Assembly (NCBI RefSeq): GCF_900106645.1
Contig: NZ_FNMV01000018.1
Coordinates: 17,065-81,064, forward strand
Length of the DNA stretch: 64,000 nucleotides
Source of the DNA: Flavobacterium degerlachei
Lineage (GTDB): Bacteria > Bacteroidota > Bacteroidia > Flavobacteriales > Flavobacteriaceae
Direction: 5' to 3'
Shown here: positions 1 to 8,301 of the stretch, in pieces
Numbering within the stretch: the first letter of the stretch is position 1
Layout of the letters: the number at the start of each line of letters is the position of its first letter
Notes under the pieces: model-generated
What the model was told of the DNA's origin: nothing
The model's database searches: none
What the model saw: only the letters and a program-made list of their open reading frames with translations
Made by a program: the position numbers and the translations under genes

Positions 1-764
1 GTATGTTAGCTATCTTTATTTATGTAGGAACAGAAGTAACCATAATCAGCAACTTACCAGCTTTATTGCATACTGCTGAGTTTGGTCGAATTTTAGAAGA
101 TGCTATATCTCCGTTTATCGCTTTGTATTGGGGAAGTTTAATGATTGGTCGCTGGAATGGTGGTGTAAATGTTTTTAACACTTCAAACCTTGTAAATACG
201 GCTCTTAAATTTATCGTCCCTGCTCTTGCATTTGGAGTAATTATTGGCGCGAACGTTTTTGCAGGTCATGACGTTTCTTCATTTTATATTTATCCAATCT
301 GGATCTTATTGTTTATTGCAGTAAGTTTTGTAGGTGGGAAAAATGCTGGAAAAACATTAATGCTTTTCGGTATATCTGGTTTATTGATGATGATAGCTGG
401 TTTAGTTTGTACTGATACTGAAATTGCTAAATTTTTCTTTATATCAGGAGGTTTGTTCTTATCAATCATGTGGCCTTCTATTTTCGATTTAGCGATAGCT
501 GGATTAGGAAAAAACACAGGAAAAGCATCTTCTTTCTTAATTATGATGATTCTTGGTGGAGGAGTTATTCCTTTGATTCAAGGAAGTATTTGTGATATCG
601 ATCTTACTAGTCCAAATGGAATCTTTGGAATCTCTTGGACTCATTTCTCATACATTGTACCCCTTCTAGGATTTGCATATTTAGGATTTTATGGTTTTTA
701 TTGCCCTAAAATATTAAAAAGACAAGGAATTAACCACATAGAAAGCGAAGGTGGAGGACACTAA
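1..764 (+). CDS. MFS sugar permease, FHS family (5' end missing)
   Basis: This is the C-terminal part of a major facilitator transporter; the reading frame is open at the left edge, so the gene starts outside the window. The 253 residues seen are strongly hydrophobic, with about seven membrane segments. The segment FIYVGTEVTI near the start and the ALYWGSLMIGRW stretch resemble the glucose/galactose/fucose permeases of the FHS family, which import sugars by proton symport across the inner membrane. It ends with a soluble Gly/Glu-rich tail and is followed by a hairpin terminator, so it is the last gene of its transcript. Substrate cannot be told from the sequence. The family call is fairly sure; the exact sugar is not. 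Confidence 0.8.
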   Translation, partial: MLAIFIYVGTEVTIISNLPALLHTAEFGRILEDAISPFIALYWGSLMIGRWNGGVNVFNTSNLVNTALKFIVPALAFGVIIGANVFAGHDVSSFYIYPIWILLFIAVSFVGGKNAGKTLMLFGISGLLMMIAGLVCTDTEIAKFFFISGGLFLSIMWPSIFDLAIAGLGKNTGKASSFLIMMILGGGVIPLIQGSICDIDLTSPNGIFGISWTHFSYIVPLLGFAYLGFYGFYCPKILKRQGINHIESEGGGH

Positions 765-830
765 TCTCGTTATCAAAAAACAAACTATTTTAATACAAAA
801 GAGTTTAAATTTTTAATTCAAAATAAGAGA

Positions 831-860
831 ACCATCAAATTTATATTTGGTGGTTTTTTT
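831..860 (+). terminator. Rho-independent terminator after the MFS gene
   Basis: The arm ACCATCAAAT (831-840) pairs with ATTTGGTGGT (845-854) with one G-U pair, followed by a run of seven T. Confidence 0.75.
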
Positions 861-903
861 ATGCCATTACTTTTGCCTTTATAGAATGTAATAAATACAT
901 TTG
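847..903 (+). promoter_or_regulatory. Two candidate promoters for the lipoprotein gene
   Basis: First: TTG at 847-849, an 18-nt spacer and TACTTTTG at 868-875, a full match to the Flavobacterium TTG/TAnnTTTG pattern. Its TTG lies in the 3' arm of the preceding terminator. Second: TTG at 873-875, a 20-nt spacer and TACATTTG at 896-903. The second would start RNA near 907, just before the ATG at 919. Confidence 0.5.
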
Positions 904-918
904 TTCAAACGATTATCT

Positions 919-2103
919 ATGAAAAAATCCATACTCCTTATTTCGGTTATAATCTTTATTTCGGCCTGTGGCGTAAAACAGACTCGCAATTTACTTACTT
1001 CCGGGAACTATGACGAGGCTATTGACAATTCTGTATCCAATTTAAAATCCAACAAGGACAAAAAAGGAAAGCAAGATTACATCTATATTTTAGAAGAAGC
1101 TTATGCAAAAGCGAAGGAGCGTGATTTGAATTTTATTAATTTAATGACTCAGGCTGCCAATCCTTTAAATCTTGAAAAAATATACAATACGTATTTACTG
1201 CTGCATAATCGGCAAGAAAAAATCAAACCTTTGTTGCCTTTGAAATTATTGCAAGAAGGTAGAAATGCTAAATTCCCATTCAATAATTACAATAGCGAAA
1301 TCATTGAATCCAAAAATGCTTTGTCCCAATTTTTATATGGAAACAGCAAAAAACTGTTACTCTCTGCTAATAAAATTAATTACCGTAAAGCTTATGATGA
1401 CTTAGTTTATTTAAATCAGATCAATCCCGGTTACAAAGACGTTTTAAAGTTAGTCGAAGAAGCACAATTCAAAGGAACTGATTTTGTTAAGGTATCTTTA
1501 AACAACGAAACTAACATGGTGCTTCCTGTCCGTTTACAGAATGACCTTTTAGATTTTAACACCTTTGAAATGAATGACAAATGGACTGCCTATCACAATC
1601 GTGCAGAGAAAGGTATTGATTATGATTTCCAATTAATTTTAAATTTCAGAAGAATTGACATCTCGCCAGAACAGTTGAAAGAGAAAGAGATTATAAAAGA
1701 AAGAAAAATAAAAGATGGTCTAACAACCCTTCTCGATAAAAACGGAAAAGCGGTAAAAGACAGCTTAGGAAATGCCATAAAAGTCGATAATTTCAAGACA
1801 ATCCGTGTAAGAATTTACGAATTCAACCAATTTAAAGCTTGCCAAATAACAGCACAGGTCGACTATGTTGATGCTAAAAACCGTCAGTTGCTAGAATCAT
1901 TCCCGCTATCAAGTGAGTCTGTTTTTGAAAACACCTATTCTACTTATAAAGGAGATAAGCGTGCGACTGATGATTCTTACTATTCCTATTTTGACAAAAG
2001 GAATCTCCCTTTTCCAAGCAACGAACAAATGGTTTATGATACTGGGGAAGATTTGAAAGCCAAATTAAAAGACATCATCAGTAGAAATAAATTCAGGCAA
2101 TAA
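919..2103 (+). CDS. Lipoprotein with N-terminal TPR-like repeats, function unknown
   Basis: I do not recognise a named family. The protein has 394 residues. It begins with a lipoprotein signal (MKKSILLISVIIFISAC, acylated Cys at residue 17), so it should sit in an envelope membrane facing the periplasm. The next ~150 residues hold helix pairs such as LLTSGNYDEAIDNSVSNL that look like tetratricopeptide repeats; the C-terminal half is richer in beta strand and Lys/Asp. A TTG at 901 is in the same frame, but the ATG at 919 gives a proper signal peptide, and a -7 box ends at 903, so 919 is preferred. It stands alone between a terminator and the arginine cluster. A scaffold or assembly role is only a guess from the repeats. 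Confidence 0.75.
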   Translation: MKKSILLISVIIFISACGVKQTRNLLTSGNYDEAIDNSVSNLKSNKDKKGKQDYIYILEEAYAKAKERDLNFINLMTQAANPLNLEKIYNTYLLLHNRQEKIKPLLPLKLLQEGRNAKFPFNNYNSEIIESKNALSQFLYGNSKKLLLSANKINYRKAYDDLVYLNQINPGYKDVLKLVEEAQFKGTDFVKVSLNNETNMVLPVRLQNDLLDFNTFEMNDKWTAYHNRAEKGIDYDFQLILNFRRIDISPEQLKEKEIIKERKIKDGLTTLLDKNGKAVKDSLGNAIKVDNFKTIRVRIYEFNQFKACQITAQVDYVDAKNRQLLESFPLSSESVFENTYSTYKGDKRATDDSYYSYFDKRNLPFPSNEQMVYDTGEDLKAKLKDIISRNKFRQ

Positions 2104-2213
2104 AACTAAAAATAACAATACCTTAAATGCTCCTTGAAATTTCATTTTAAGGAGCGTTTATTCTTTCAAAATAACAATTGATTAAAATTTTGTTAGAAAA
2201 CAAAAATTCATGC

Positions 2214-2241
2214 TTGTGTATTAAAAATATGTGTACTTTTG
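2214..2241 (+). promoter_or_regulatory. Promoter of the arginine cluster
   Basis: TTG at 2214-2216, a 17-nt spacer and TACTTTTG at 2234-2241 match the Flavobacterium sigma-A pattern exactly. By the usual spacing, RNA starts about 2245-2247, which leaves a leader of roughly 325 nt before the first enzyme gene at 2573. Confidence 0.7.
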
Positions 2242-2246
2242 TGCCA

Positions 2247-2333
2247 ATGAATAATACAAGTGTACATATAACTTCTATCTCACGGATAAACAAAACTACT
2301 ACTTCTCCCGAAGTACGGATGCTACTTGTATAG
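2247..2333 (+). CDS. Candidate leaderless leader peptide (28 residues) of the arginine cluster
   Basis: An ATG at 2247 coincides with the expected transcription start of the promoter at 2214-2241 and opens a 28-codon frame ending in TAG at 2331-2333. The peptide starts MNNTSVHITS and ends VRMLLV. It has two arginine codons, both CGG, a codon that seems uncommon in the enzyme genes around it, where AGA and CGT dominate. The DNA can also form two hairpins: ATACAAGT (2254-2261) with ACTTGTAT (2324-2331), and TACTTC (2300-2305) with GAAGTA (2310-2315). Known amino-acid operons in other bacteria use stalling on such peptides for attenuation. Here that is an inference: no clear U-tailed terminator follows, so control could be translational, or the frame could be chance. 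Confidence 0.4.
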   Translation: MNNTSVHITSISRINKTTTSPEVRMLLV

Positions 2334-2572
2334 TACCCAAAATTAGTTTTACTTTATTTTTATTCATATTTCATTTTTACCATTTTGAAAATTCAACTGT
2401 TAAGCATTGGATTAACATATCCTACAAAAAACAAAATATTTTATTCCATAACTTCTATATATAATTGTTATTCAGTACTTTATTTTTATATTTTTACAGA
2501 TAAATCCAACAACTTTTGGTGTTCAAATTTGAATTCTAACTCATTTTTTAACCAAAAAATTCATCTTCTGAA
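2334..2572 (+). other. Untranslated leader between the candidate leader peptide and the first arginine gene
   Basis: About 240 nt of very AT-rich sequence. No GC-rich terminator hairpin and no riboswitch that I recognise. A 63-codon frame starting with TTG runs through it, but its composition is not protein-like and it is not called as a gene. Confidence 0.5.
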
Positions 2573-3190
2573 ATGAATATCTCAATTATTATAGCTCAGG
2601 AAGAACATTTTAAGTACGCACAAATCATTTGCGATACAATAGAATCATCTGCCCTACTGAGAGGAACTGGAATAGCAAAACGAACTCCAGAATACATCCA
2701 AAAAAAGATGGAAAACAAGGATGCTGTTATTGCATTAGATAATGGTGTCTTCGCTGGTTTTTGTTACATCGAAAGTTGGCAAGACAGTAACTACGTGGCA
2801 CATTCAGGATTGATAGTGCATCCCGATTATAGAAATTTAGGTTTGGCAAAAAAAATCAAATCTAAAGTTTTTGATTACTCCCTGGAAAAATATCCAAATG
2901 CTAAAGTATTCGGAATTACAACTGGACTAGCAGTAATGAAAATAAATTCAGAGCTTGGTTACAAACCTGTTCCCTTTTCTGAATTAACAACTGATCCTAG
3001 TTTCTGGAAAGGATGCCAAACCTGTACCAATTATGAAATACTAAAAAGTAAAGAGAATAAATTGTGTTTGTGCACCGGAATGCTTTACGACCCAAAAGAA
3101 AAGCCAAAAACACCACCAAAGCATCCGTTTAATGTCCGGATTTGGAACCGATTAAAAAAGATTAAACAAGCACTCTTCTTAGAAGATTAA
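2573..3190 (+). CDS. GNAT acyltransferase, probable N-acylglutamate synthase
   Basis: A 205-residue GCN5-related N-acyltransferase. The stretch SGLIVHPDYRNLGLAKKIKS (about residues 79-98) is the acyl-CoA-binding part of the fold (V-x-P-x-Y-R-x-x-G-x-A). The C-terminal third carries several Cys (GCQTC, CLCTG) and a Lys/Pro-rich tail. It is the first gene after the arginine promoter and lies 68 nt before argG, which suggests it makes N-acetylglutamate or N-succinylglutamate from glutamate, the first step of the pathway; it has no amino-acid-kinase domain as classical ArgA has. The fold is secure. The role is inferred from position only. Confidence 0.75.
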   Translation: MNISIIIAQEEHFKYAQIICDTIESSALLRGTGIAKRTPEYIQKKMENKDAVIALDNGVFAGFCYIESWQDSNYVAHSGLIVHPDYRNLGLAKKIKSKVFDYSLEKYPNAKVFGITTGLAVMKINSELGYKPVPFSELTTDPSFWKGCQTCTNYEILKSKENKLCLCTGMLYDPKEKPKTPPKHPFNVRIWNRLKKIKQALFLED

Positions 3191-3258
3191 ATAAAATATA
3201 AATAAAAAATATAATCAGCTAAACGCCAAAAAGCCGATAGCCCATAATAGCTCAAAAA

Positions 3259-4452
3259 ATGAAAAAAGTTGTATTAGCATATAGTGGAGGTTTAGATACC
3301 TCATATTGCCTTAAGTATTTAAAAAACGAAAAAGGATATGAAGTTCACACCGTATTAATCAATACTGGAGGTTTTGACGATGAAGAGTTAAAAGCCATTG
3401 AAGAAAGAGCCTACGAACTAGGAAGCGCAAAACACGCTAATCTTACCATCGTTGATAAATATTATGATAAAGCCATTAAATATTTGATTTACGGGAATGT
3501 TCTTAAAAACAACACCTACCCTTTATCAGTTAGTGCAGAAAGAGTTTTTCAAGCTATTGAAGCTATTAAATACGCAAAATCAGTAGGTGCAGAAGCGATC
3601 GCTCACGGTAGTACTGGTGCTGGAAATGACCAAATTCGTTTTGATTTGATTTTTCACACTATCGCCCCAGAAATTGAAATCATCACTCCTATTCGTGACT
3701 TGAAATTATCAAGACAAGAAGAAGTAGATTATTTATCAAAAAACGGAGTTCACTACTCTTGGGAAAAAGCACAATACTCAATCAACAAAGGACTTTGGGG
3801 AACAAGTGTTGGAGGTAAAGAAACTTTGACTTCAGGGCAACCACTTCCTAATGAAGCCTATCCTTCACAATTGCAAAAAGAAGGTGAAGAGAAAGTGACT
3901 TTACATTTTGATAAAGGACAAATAGTAGGTATTAATGGTAAAATGGATGCCCCTACTAATAATATTGTTATTCTTGAGAAACTAGCAAACGCTTACGCAA
4001 TTGGTAGAGATACTCATGTTGGTGATACTATTATTGGTATTAAAGGAAGAGTTGGTTTTGAAGCCGCTGCTCCGCTAATTATCATTAAAGCGCATCATTT
4101 ACTTGAGAAACATACTCTTGGAAAATGGCAACAATACTGGAAAGAACAACTAGGAAACTGGTACGGAATGTTATTTCACGAAGGACAATTTCTTGATCCT
4201 GTTATGAGAAACATCGAAGCTTTCTTAGAAGACACACAAAAAACGGTAAACGGAACTGTAACAGTTTCACTTAAACCATATCATTTTACACTTGACGGAA
4301 TCGAATCTGAAAATGATTTAATGAATACAGGTTTTGGACAATATGGCGAAATGAATAACGCTTGGACATCAGACGATGCTAAAGGATTTATCAAAATTTT
4401 AGGTAATGCCCAAAACATCTTTTCATCTGTAAATAATGAAACGTACGAATAA
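3259..4452 (+). CDS. argG: Argininosuccinate synthase
   Basis: Joins citrulline and aspartate with ATP to give argininosuccinate in the cytoplasm, the penultimate arginine step. The 397 residues match the usual family length. The ATP-pyrophosphatase loop AYSGGLDTS is at residues 7-15, and AHGSTGAGNDQIRFD follows near residues 115-129, both hallmark motifs. The ATG at 3259 fits the conserved start MKKVVLAYSGG. It comes second in the arginine cluster, earlier than pathway order would predict. In this group the preceding step makes N-acylcitrulline, so ArgG here depends on ArgE having removed the acyl group. Confidence 0.97.
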   Translation: MKKVVLAYSGGLDTSYCLKYLKNEKGYEVHTVLINTGGFDDEELKAIEERAYELGSAKHANLTIVDKYYDKAIKYLIYGNVLKNNTYPLSVSAERVFQAIEAIKYAKSVGAEAIAHGSTGAGNDQIRFDLIFHTIAPEIEIITPIRDLKLSRQEEVDYLSKNGVHYSWEKAQYSINKGLWGTSVGGKETLTSGQPLPNEAYPSQLQKEGEEKVTLHFDKGQIVGINGKMDAPTNNIVILEKLANAYAIGRDTHVGDTIIGIKGRVGFEAAAPLIIIKAHHLLEKHTLGKWQQYWKEQLGNWYGMLFHEGQFLDPVMRNIEAFLEDTQKTVNGTVTVSLKPYHFTLDGIESENDLMNTGFGQYGEMNNAWTSDDAKGFIKILGNAQNIFSSVNNETYE

Positions 4453-4471
4453 TAAATAAAGATTTTTTTAA

Positions 4472-4597
4472 GGAGTAGAAACATTTTGCTTTTTAAGAAC
4501 ATCTGTCCCGCTTTCCGCTTCAATTCCCGCTCAAGAAAAATTAGATTTAACAATCTATTTTTCTAAAAATCGGGAGATTTTCACTGCAATCGGGGCT
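4472..4597. repeat. Degenerate intergenic repeat, copy A
   Basis: Starts with GGAGTAG and ends with TCGGGGCT, with a CCCGCTTTCCGCTT core and a central imperfect hairpin (GAAAAATTAGA against TCTATTTTTC). The same order of blocks (GGAGC, CCGCT, hairpin, GGGGCT) occurs at 12616-12691, 20265-20366 and, in longer form, at 24817-24932. Confidence 0.5.
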
Positions 4598-4643
4598 AAT
4601 AAGGAAGTTTAGTTTTTCATAGAAACTTTTACAATCTATTTAT

Positions 4644-4697
4644 ACCATTAAGCAATTAAGTTCCATTCAGCTAAATTTTACTTAATTCCTTAATGGT
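4644..4697. repeat. Long intergenic hairpin before argC
   Basis: The arms 4644-4661 and 4680-4697 pair over 17 of 18 positions: ACCATTAAG with CTTAATGGT, then a C-C mismatch, then AATTAAGT with ACTTAATT. It has no T-run and lies inside the cluster, so it is more likely a repeat or an RNA-stability element than a terminator. A relative lies at 11406-11468. Confidence 0.55.
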
Positions 4698-4729
4698 TTA
4701 AATAAAAAATGTTTTAAAAAATAGAGATT

Positions 4730-5707
4730 ATGATTAATGTTGGAATAATAGGTGGATCAGGATATACTGCGGGAGAATTAATTAGAATTTTAATGTTTCA
4801 TCCTAATGCAAAGCTAGATTTTGTATACAGTACGACCAATGCAGGAAAACCACTTTCTGTAGCGCACCACGATCTAATGGGCGATATAGAAATGAACTTT
4901 ACTGATACGGTAAATCCAAATGTAAATGTGCTTTTCCTCTGTTTAGGTCACGGAAAGTCAATTTCATTTTTAGAAAACAACAAATTTGCAAGCCATACAA
5001 AAATCATCGACTTAGGTAATGATTTCCGATTAACAAAAGACAAGGAATTCGATGGAAAATCTTTTGTTTACGGCTTACCTGAACTGAATAAAACCAGCAT
5101 TAAAAATGCAAATTGCATTGCTAATCCAGGTTGTTTTGCTACAGCAATTCAACTAGCTTTATTACCGCTTGCTGCAAATGGATTATTGAACAATGACGTT
5201 CATATTAATGCTACTACGGGCAGTACGGGTGCAGGAGTTTCTCCTTCCGAAACTACACATTTTAGCTGGAGATCTAATAATATGTCGCATTACAAAGCTT
5301 TTGACCACCAACATTTGGGCGAAATAAACCAAAGTATCAGTCAATTGCAAGCGTCGTATTCAGACGAATTAATTTTCGTACCTAACAGAGGTGATTTTGC
5401 CAGAGGAATTTTTGCAACACTATACACAACTGCCGAAGAAAGCTTAGAAGATTTGGTTAACAAATATGAGTCTTATTATGCAGACCAACCTTTTGTAACA
5501 GTTACTACCACCAACATTAATATGAAACAAGTGGTACAAACTAACAAATGTATCATTAGTTTAATGAAAAAAGGAAACCGGGTTTTGATCACTTCAGTTA
5601 TCGATAATCTAGTTAAAGGTGCATCTGGACAAGCAATTCAAAATATGAATTTGATGTTTGGACTTGATGAAACGACTGGATTGCATTTGAAACCTTCAGG
5701 GTTCTAA
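4730..5707 (+). CDS. argC: N-acetyl-gamma-glutamyl-phosphate reductase
   Basis: Reduces N-acylglutamyl-phosphate to the semialdehyde with NADPH. The 325-residue length is normal. The nucleotide-binding loop GIIGGSGYTAGEL is at residues 5-17, and the catalytic cysteine is Cys135 in NPGCFAT. The ATG at 4730 gives MINVGIIGGSGYT, the standard start of the family. It lies 277 nt after argG, a space filled by a degenerate repeat and a long hairpin, and is followed by argD. Nothing unusual in the protein. Confidence 0.96.
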   Translation: MINVGIIGGSGYTAGELIRILMFHPNAKLDFVYSTTNAGKPLSVAHHDLMGDIEMNFTDTVNPNVNVLFLCLGHGKSISFLENNKFASHTKIIDLGNDFRLTKDKEFDGKSFVYGLPELNKTSIKNANCIANPGCFATAIQLALLPLAANGLLNNDVHINATTGSTGAGVSPSETTHFSWRSNNMSHYKAFDHQHLGEINQSISQLQASYSDELIFVPNRGDFARGIFATLYTTAEESLEDLVNKYESYYADQPFVTVTTTNINMKQVVQTNKCIISLMKKGNRVLITSVIDNLVKGASGQAIQNMNLMFGLDETTGLHLKPSGF

Positions 5708-5718
5708 AAATTTGTTTC

Positions 5719-5757
5719 AAGTTTAAAGTTTAATGTTGTACACGTAACTTTAAACTT
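5719..5757. repeat. Perfect 12-bp inverted repeat between argC and argD
   Basis: AAGTTTAAAGTT (5719-5730) pairs with AACTTTAAACTT (5746-5757) around a 15-nt loop. No T-run follows, so termination is unlikely. It may act on RNA processing between the two genes. Confidence 0.55.
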
Positions 5758-5789
5758 TGAACCTTAAACCATCTAAACAAAAAATCAAA

Positions 5790-6926
5790 ATGAACTTATT
5801 TGACGTTTACCCATTATATCCTATTACCCCTGTAAAAGCTCTAGATTGCACGATTACAGACGACAAAGGAATCGAATATTTAGATTTATACTCCGGACAT
5901 GGAGTAATTTCTATTGGTCACACCCAACCTGATTATGTGGCCAAAGTAAAAGCACAATTGAATAATTTGAGTTTTTACTCGAATGCGATTCAAAATCCAT
6001 TACAAGTAAAACTAGCTGAAAAATTAGGAAAAGCTTCTGGCTTGACTGATTATAGCTTATTTTTATGTAGTTCTGGGGCTGAAGCCAATGAAAATGCTTT
6101 AAAAGTAGCTTCTTTCCATACGAACAAATCAAGAGTGATTGCTTTTGACAATTCGTTTCACGGAAGAACTTCAGCTGCGGTTGCTGTCACTGATAACAAG
6201 AAAATTGTAGCACCTTTGAATGCGCAACAAGCAGTAACTTTTTTGCCGTTAAACCAAATTGATTTGGTGGAAGCTGAACTAAAAAAAGGAGATGTTTGTG
6301 CGGTTATCATCGAAGCCATTCAAGGTGTAGGTGGTTTAGACCAAGGAACAACTGAATTTTTCCAAGCTTTAGAGAAAGTGTGTACTGCAAATGAAGTAGT
6401 TTTAATTTTAGATGAAGTACAATCAGGATACGGAAGAAGTGGAAAGTTTTTTGCTTTTCAACACCACGGAATCAATCCTGATATTGTAACCACTGCTAAA
6501 GGAATGGGAAATGGTTTCCCTATTGGAGGAGTATTAATTTCTCCAAAATTCGAAGCTAGCTACGGATTATTAGGAACTACTTTTGGTGGAAGCCATTTAG
6601 CTTGTGCTGCTGGAATTGCAGTTTTGGAAGTTATAGAAAATCAAAAATTAATTGAGAACACAAATAAAGTATCTGAATACTTTTTTGAAGCAATTAAAGT
6701 AATTCCAGAAATCATCAAGATAAAAGGAAGAGGATTAATGCTGGGAGTCGAATTTGATTTTGACGTAAGTGCTTTGAGAAAGAAAATGATAATTGAAAAG
6801 CACATCTTTACAGGTGGCGCAAACAACAAGAACCTATTGAGAATTCTTCCTCCATTGACCATAACTACTGATGCAATTGATAAATTTATCATCGCTTTAA
6901 AAGAGTCATTGGCTGAATTGAAATAA
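5790..6926 (+). CDS. argD: Acetylornithine/succinylornithine aminotransferase
   Basis: PLP enzyme of class III that turns N-acylglutamate semialdehyde into N-acylornithine with glutamate as donor. 378 residues. Visible motifs are SSGAEANENALK (94-105), NSFHGRT (121-127), LDEVQSGYGRSG with Asp208, and the PLP lysine Lys237 in TTAKGMGNGFP. A TTG 33 nt upstream (5757) is in frame, but it lies in the preceding inverted repeat; the ATG at 5790 gives the usual N-terminus MNLFDVYPL. It is 12 nt from proA, so the two are probably cotranscribed. Members of this family often also accept ornithine, which matters here because proline genes follow. Confidence 0.94.
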   Translation: MNLFDVYPLYPITPVKALDCTITDDKGIEYLDLYSGHGVISIGHTQPDYVAKVKAQLNNLSFYSNAIQNPLQVKLAEKLGKASGLTDYSLFLCSSGAEANENALKVASFHTNKSRVIAFDNSFHGRTSAAVAVTDNKKIVAPLNAQQAVTFLPLNQIDLVEAELKKGDVCAVIIEAIQGVGGLDQGTTEFFQALEKVCTANEVVLILDEVQSGYGRSGKFFAFQHHGINPDIVTTAKGMGNGFPIGGVLISPKFEASYGLLGTTFGGSHLACAAGIAVLEVIENQKLIENTNKVSEYFFEAIKVIPEIIKIKGRGLMLGVEFDFDVSALRKKMIIEKHIFTGGANNKNLLRILPPLTITTDAIDKFIIALKESLAELK

Positions 6927-6938
6927 AAAATTAAAATA

Positions 6939-8135
6939 ATGAAAACAGTATTATCCATAGAACAAAGAAATGCCGTATTAAGTCGAATGGCTGTACTTCT
7001 CGAACAAGAAAGAGCCAATCTTAAGGCAGTTAATCAGCAAGATTTAAACAATTATTCTGGTGATGATTTGGCTATGGAGAAACGTTTACTAGTAGATGAT
7101 TCTAAGATTGACGGAATGATTTTGTCGCTACAACAATTAGCAAGTCAAGATGATCCCATTGGTCAAGTCCGTTTTAATTTCACACATGATAACGGATTAA
7201 AAATCAGTAATAAAACAGCCGCTTTTGGAACTATTCTAATCATATATGAATCTCGTCCTGACGTAACTGTTGAGGCTGGTGGAATCGCTTTCAAATCGGG
7301 AAATAAAATTCTGTTGAAAGGTGGTAAAGAATCTTTATTATCGAATCAGAAGATTGTTAGTCTTTGGCATCAAGCCTTAACCGATTCAGACGTTGCAACT
7401 TCCTGGGTCGAATATTTAAATTATGACAGAACGGAAACACAAGCGTTCTTAGAGAAACCAGCACAAAAAGTGGATTTAATCGTTCCTCGTGGTGGTGAAA
7501 ACCTAATCAATTTTGTGAAAAAACACGCTACTTGCCCAGTAATTGTAAGTGGTAGAGGAAACAACTTTGTGTATGTAAATAGCGAAGCTGATTTAGATCA
7601 AGCAATGGCTATTATAATCAACGGAAAAACCTCAAACATATCTGTTTGCAATGCTTTAGATAAAGTGTTAATTGATACAAATTTACCGAATTGGGAGATC
7701 TTCGCAAAGCAATTAGTAACCGAATTGCAGCTTCGTCATGTTACTGTTTTGGGTGACGCTTTGGTTTCAACAGCTACGCAAGTTCCTTGTATCGAAAACG
7801 ATTTGATTTGGTACGAAGAGTTCCTAGATTACAAAATTGTAATTGGTGCAACCAACTCAGATCAAGAAGCAATCGAAAAAATAAATAAGTATTGTGGCGG
7901 CCATTCGGCTTCCATAATTACAAAAGATGAGGCTATTGCTCAGCAATTCATGGATAACGTAGATACTGCGGCAGTATACCACAATGCTTCTACTCGATTT
8001 ACTGATGGTGGTCAATTAGGCTTAGGCGGAGAATTGGCAATAAGCACTGATAAACTGCACCAACGAGGACCAATTGGATTACAACACCTAGTTACCAATA
8101 AATGGTATATTTACGGTGATGGACAGATTCGGTAA
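6939..8135 (+). CDS. proA: Glutamate-5-semialdehyde dehydrogenase (gamma-glutamyl phosphate reductase)
   Basis: Reduces glutamyl-5-phosphate to the semialdehyde, the second step of proline synthesis. 398 residues of the aldehyde-dehydrogenase fold. The catalytic Cys237 is in NISVCNALDKVLID, the ProA form of the active-site motif, and IYESRPDVTVEAGGIAFKSGN (residues 102-122) is typical of ProA. It starts 12 nt after argD, so proline and arginine synthesis share a transcript here. Both pathways pass through similar phosphorylated glutamate intermediates, which makes joint control sensible. Confidence 0.96.
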   Translation: MKTVLSIEQRNAVLSRMAVLLEQERANLKAVNQQDLNNYSGDDLAMEKRLLVDDSKIDGMILSLQQLASQDDPIGQVRFNFTHDNGLKISNKTAAFGTILIIYESRPDVTVEAGGIAFKSGNKILLKGGKESLLSNQKIVSLWHQALTDSDVATSWVEYLNYDRTETQAFLEKPAQKVDLIVPRGGENLINFVKKHATCPVIVSGRGNNFVYVNSEADLDQAMAIIINGKTSNISVCNALDKVLIDTNLPNWEIFAKQLVTELQLRHVTVLGDALVSTATQVPCIENDLIWYEEFLDYKIVIGATNSDQEAIEKINKYCGGHSASIITKDEAIAQQFMDNVDTAAVYHNASTRFTDGGQLGLGGELAISTDKLHQRGPIGLQHLVTNKWYIYGDGQIR

Positions 8136-8301
8136 AATTGAAAGATTGAAGCATTAGAAAATTAGGCCAAGGATTTTTTTAAATTATTAAATTTACAAAA
8201 ACAGATTTGCGAACTTTGTTTTTATAAGGCCTCAAAATAAAAAAACTTAGCGCCCTTCCCGGTTAAAAGTCAACACATAAAACCGTTAGTGGTTAAAAAA
8301 T

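Noticed and set aside
2242..2572. Riboswitch (SAM or arginine type) in the arginine leader
   Set aside because: No known riboswitch core could be recognised; the short frame with Arg codons explains the region better.
2385..2576. A 63-codon plus-strand frame before the GNAT gene
   Set aside because: TTG start, Tyr/Phe/Ser/Asn-rich composition as expected of random AT-rich DNA, and it overlaps the start of the GNAT gene.
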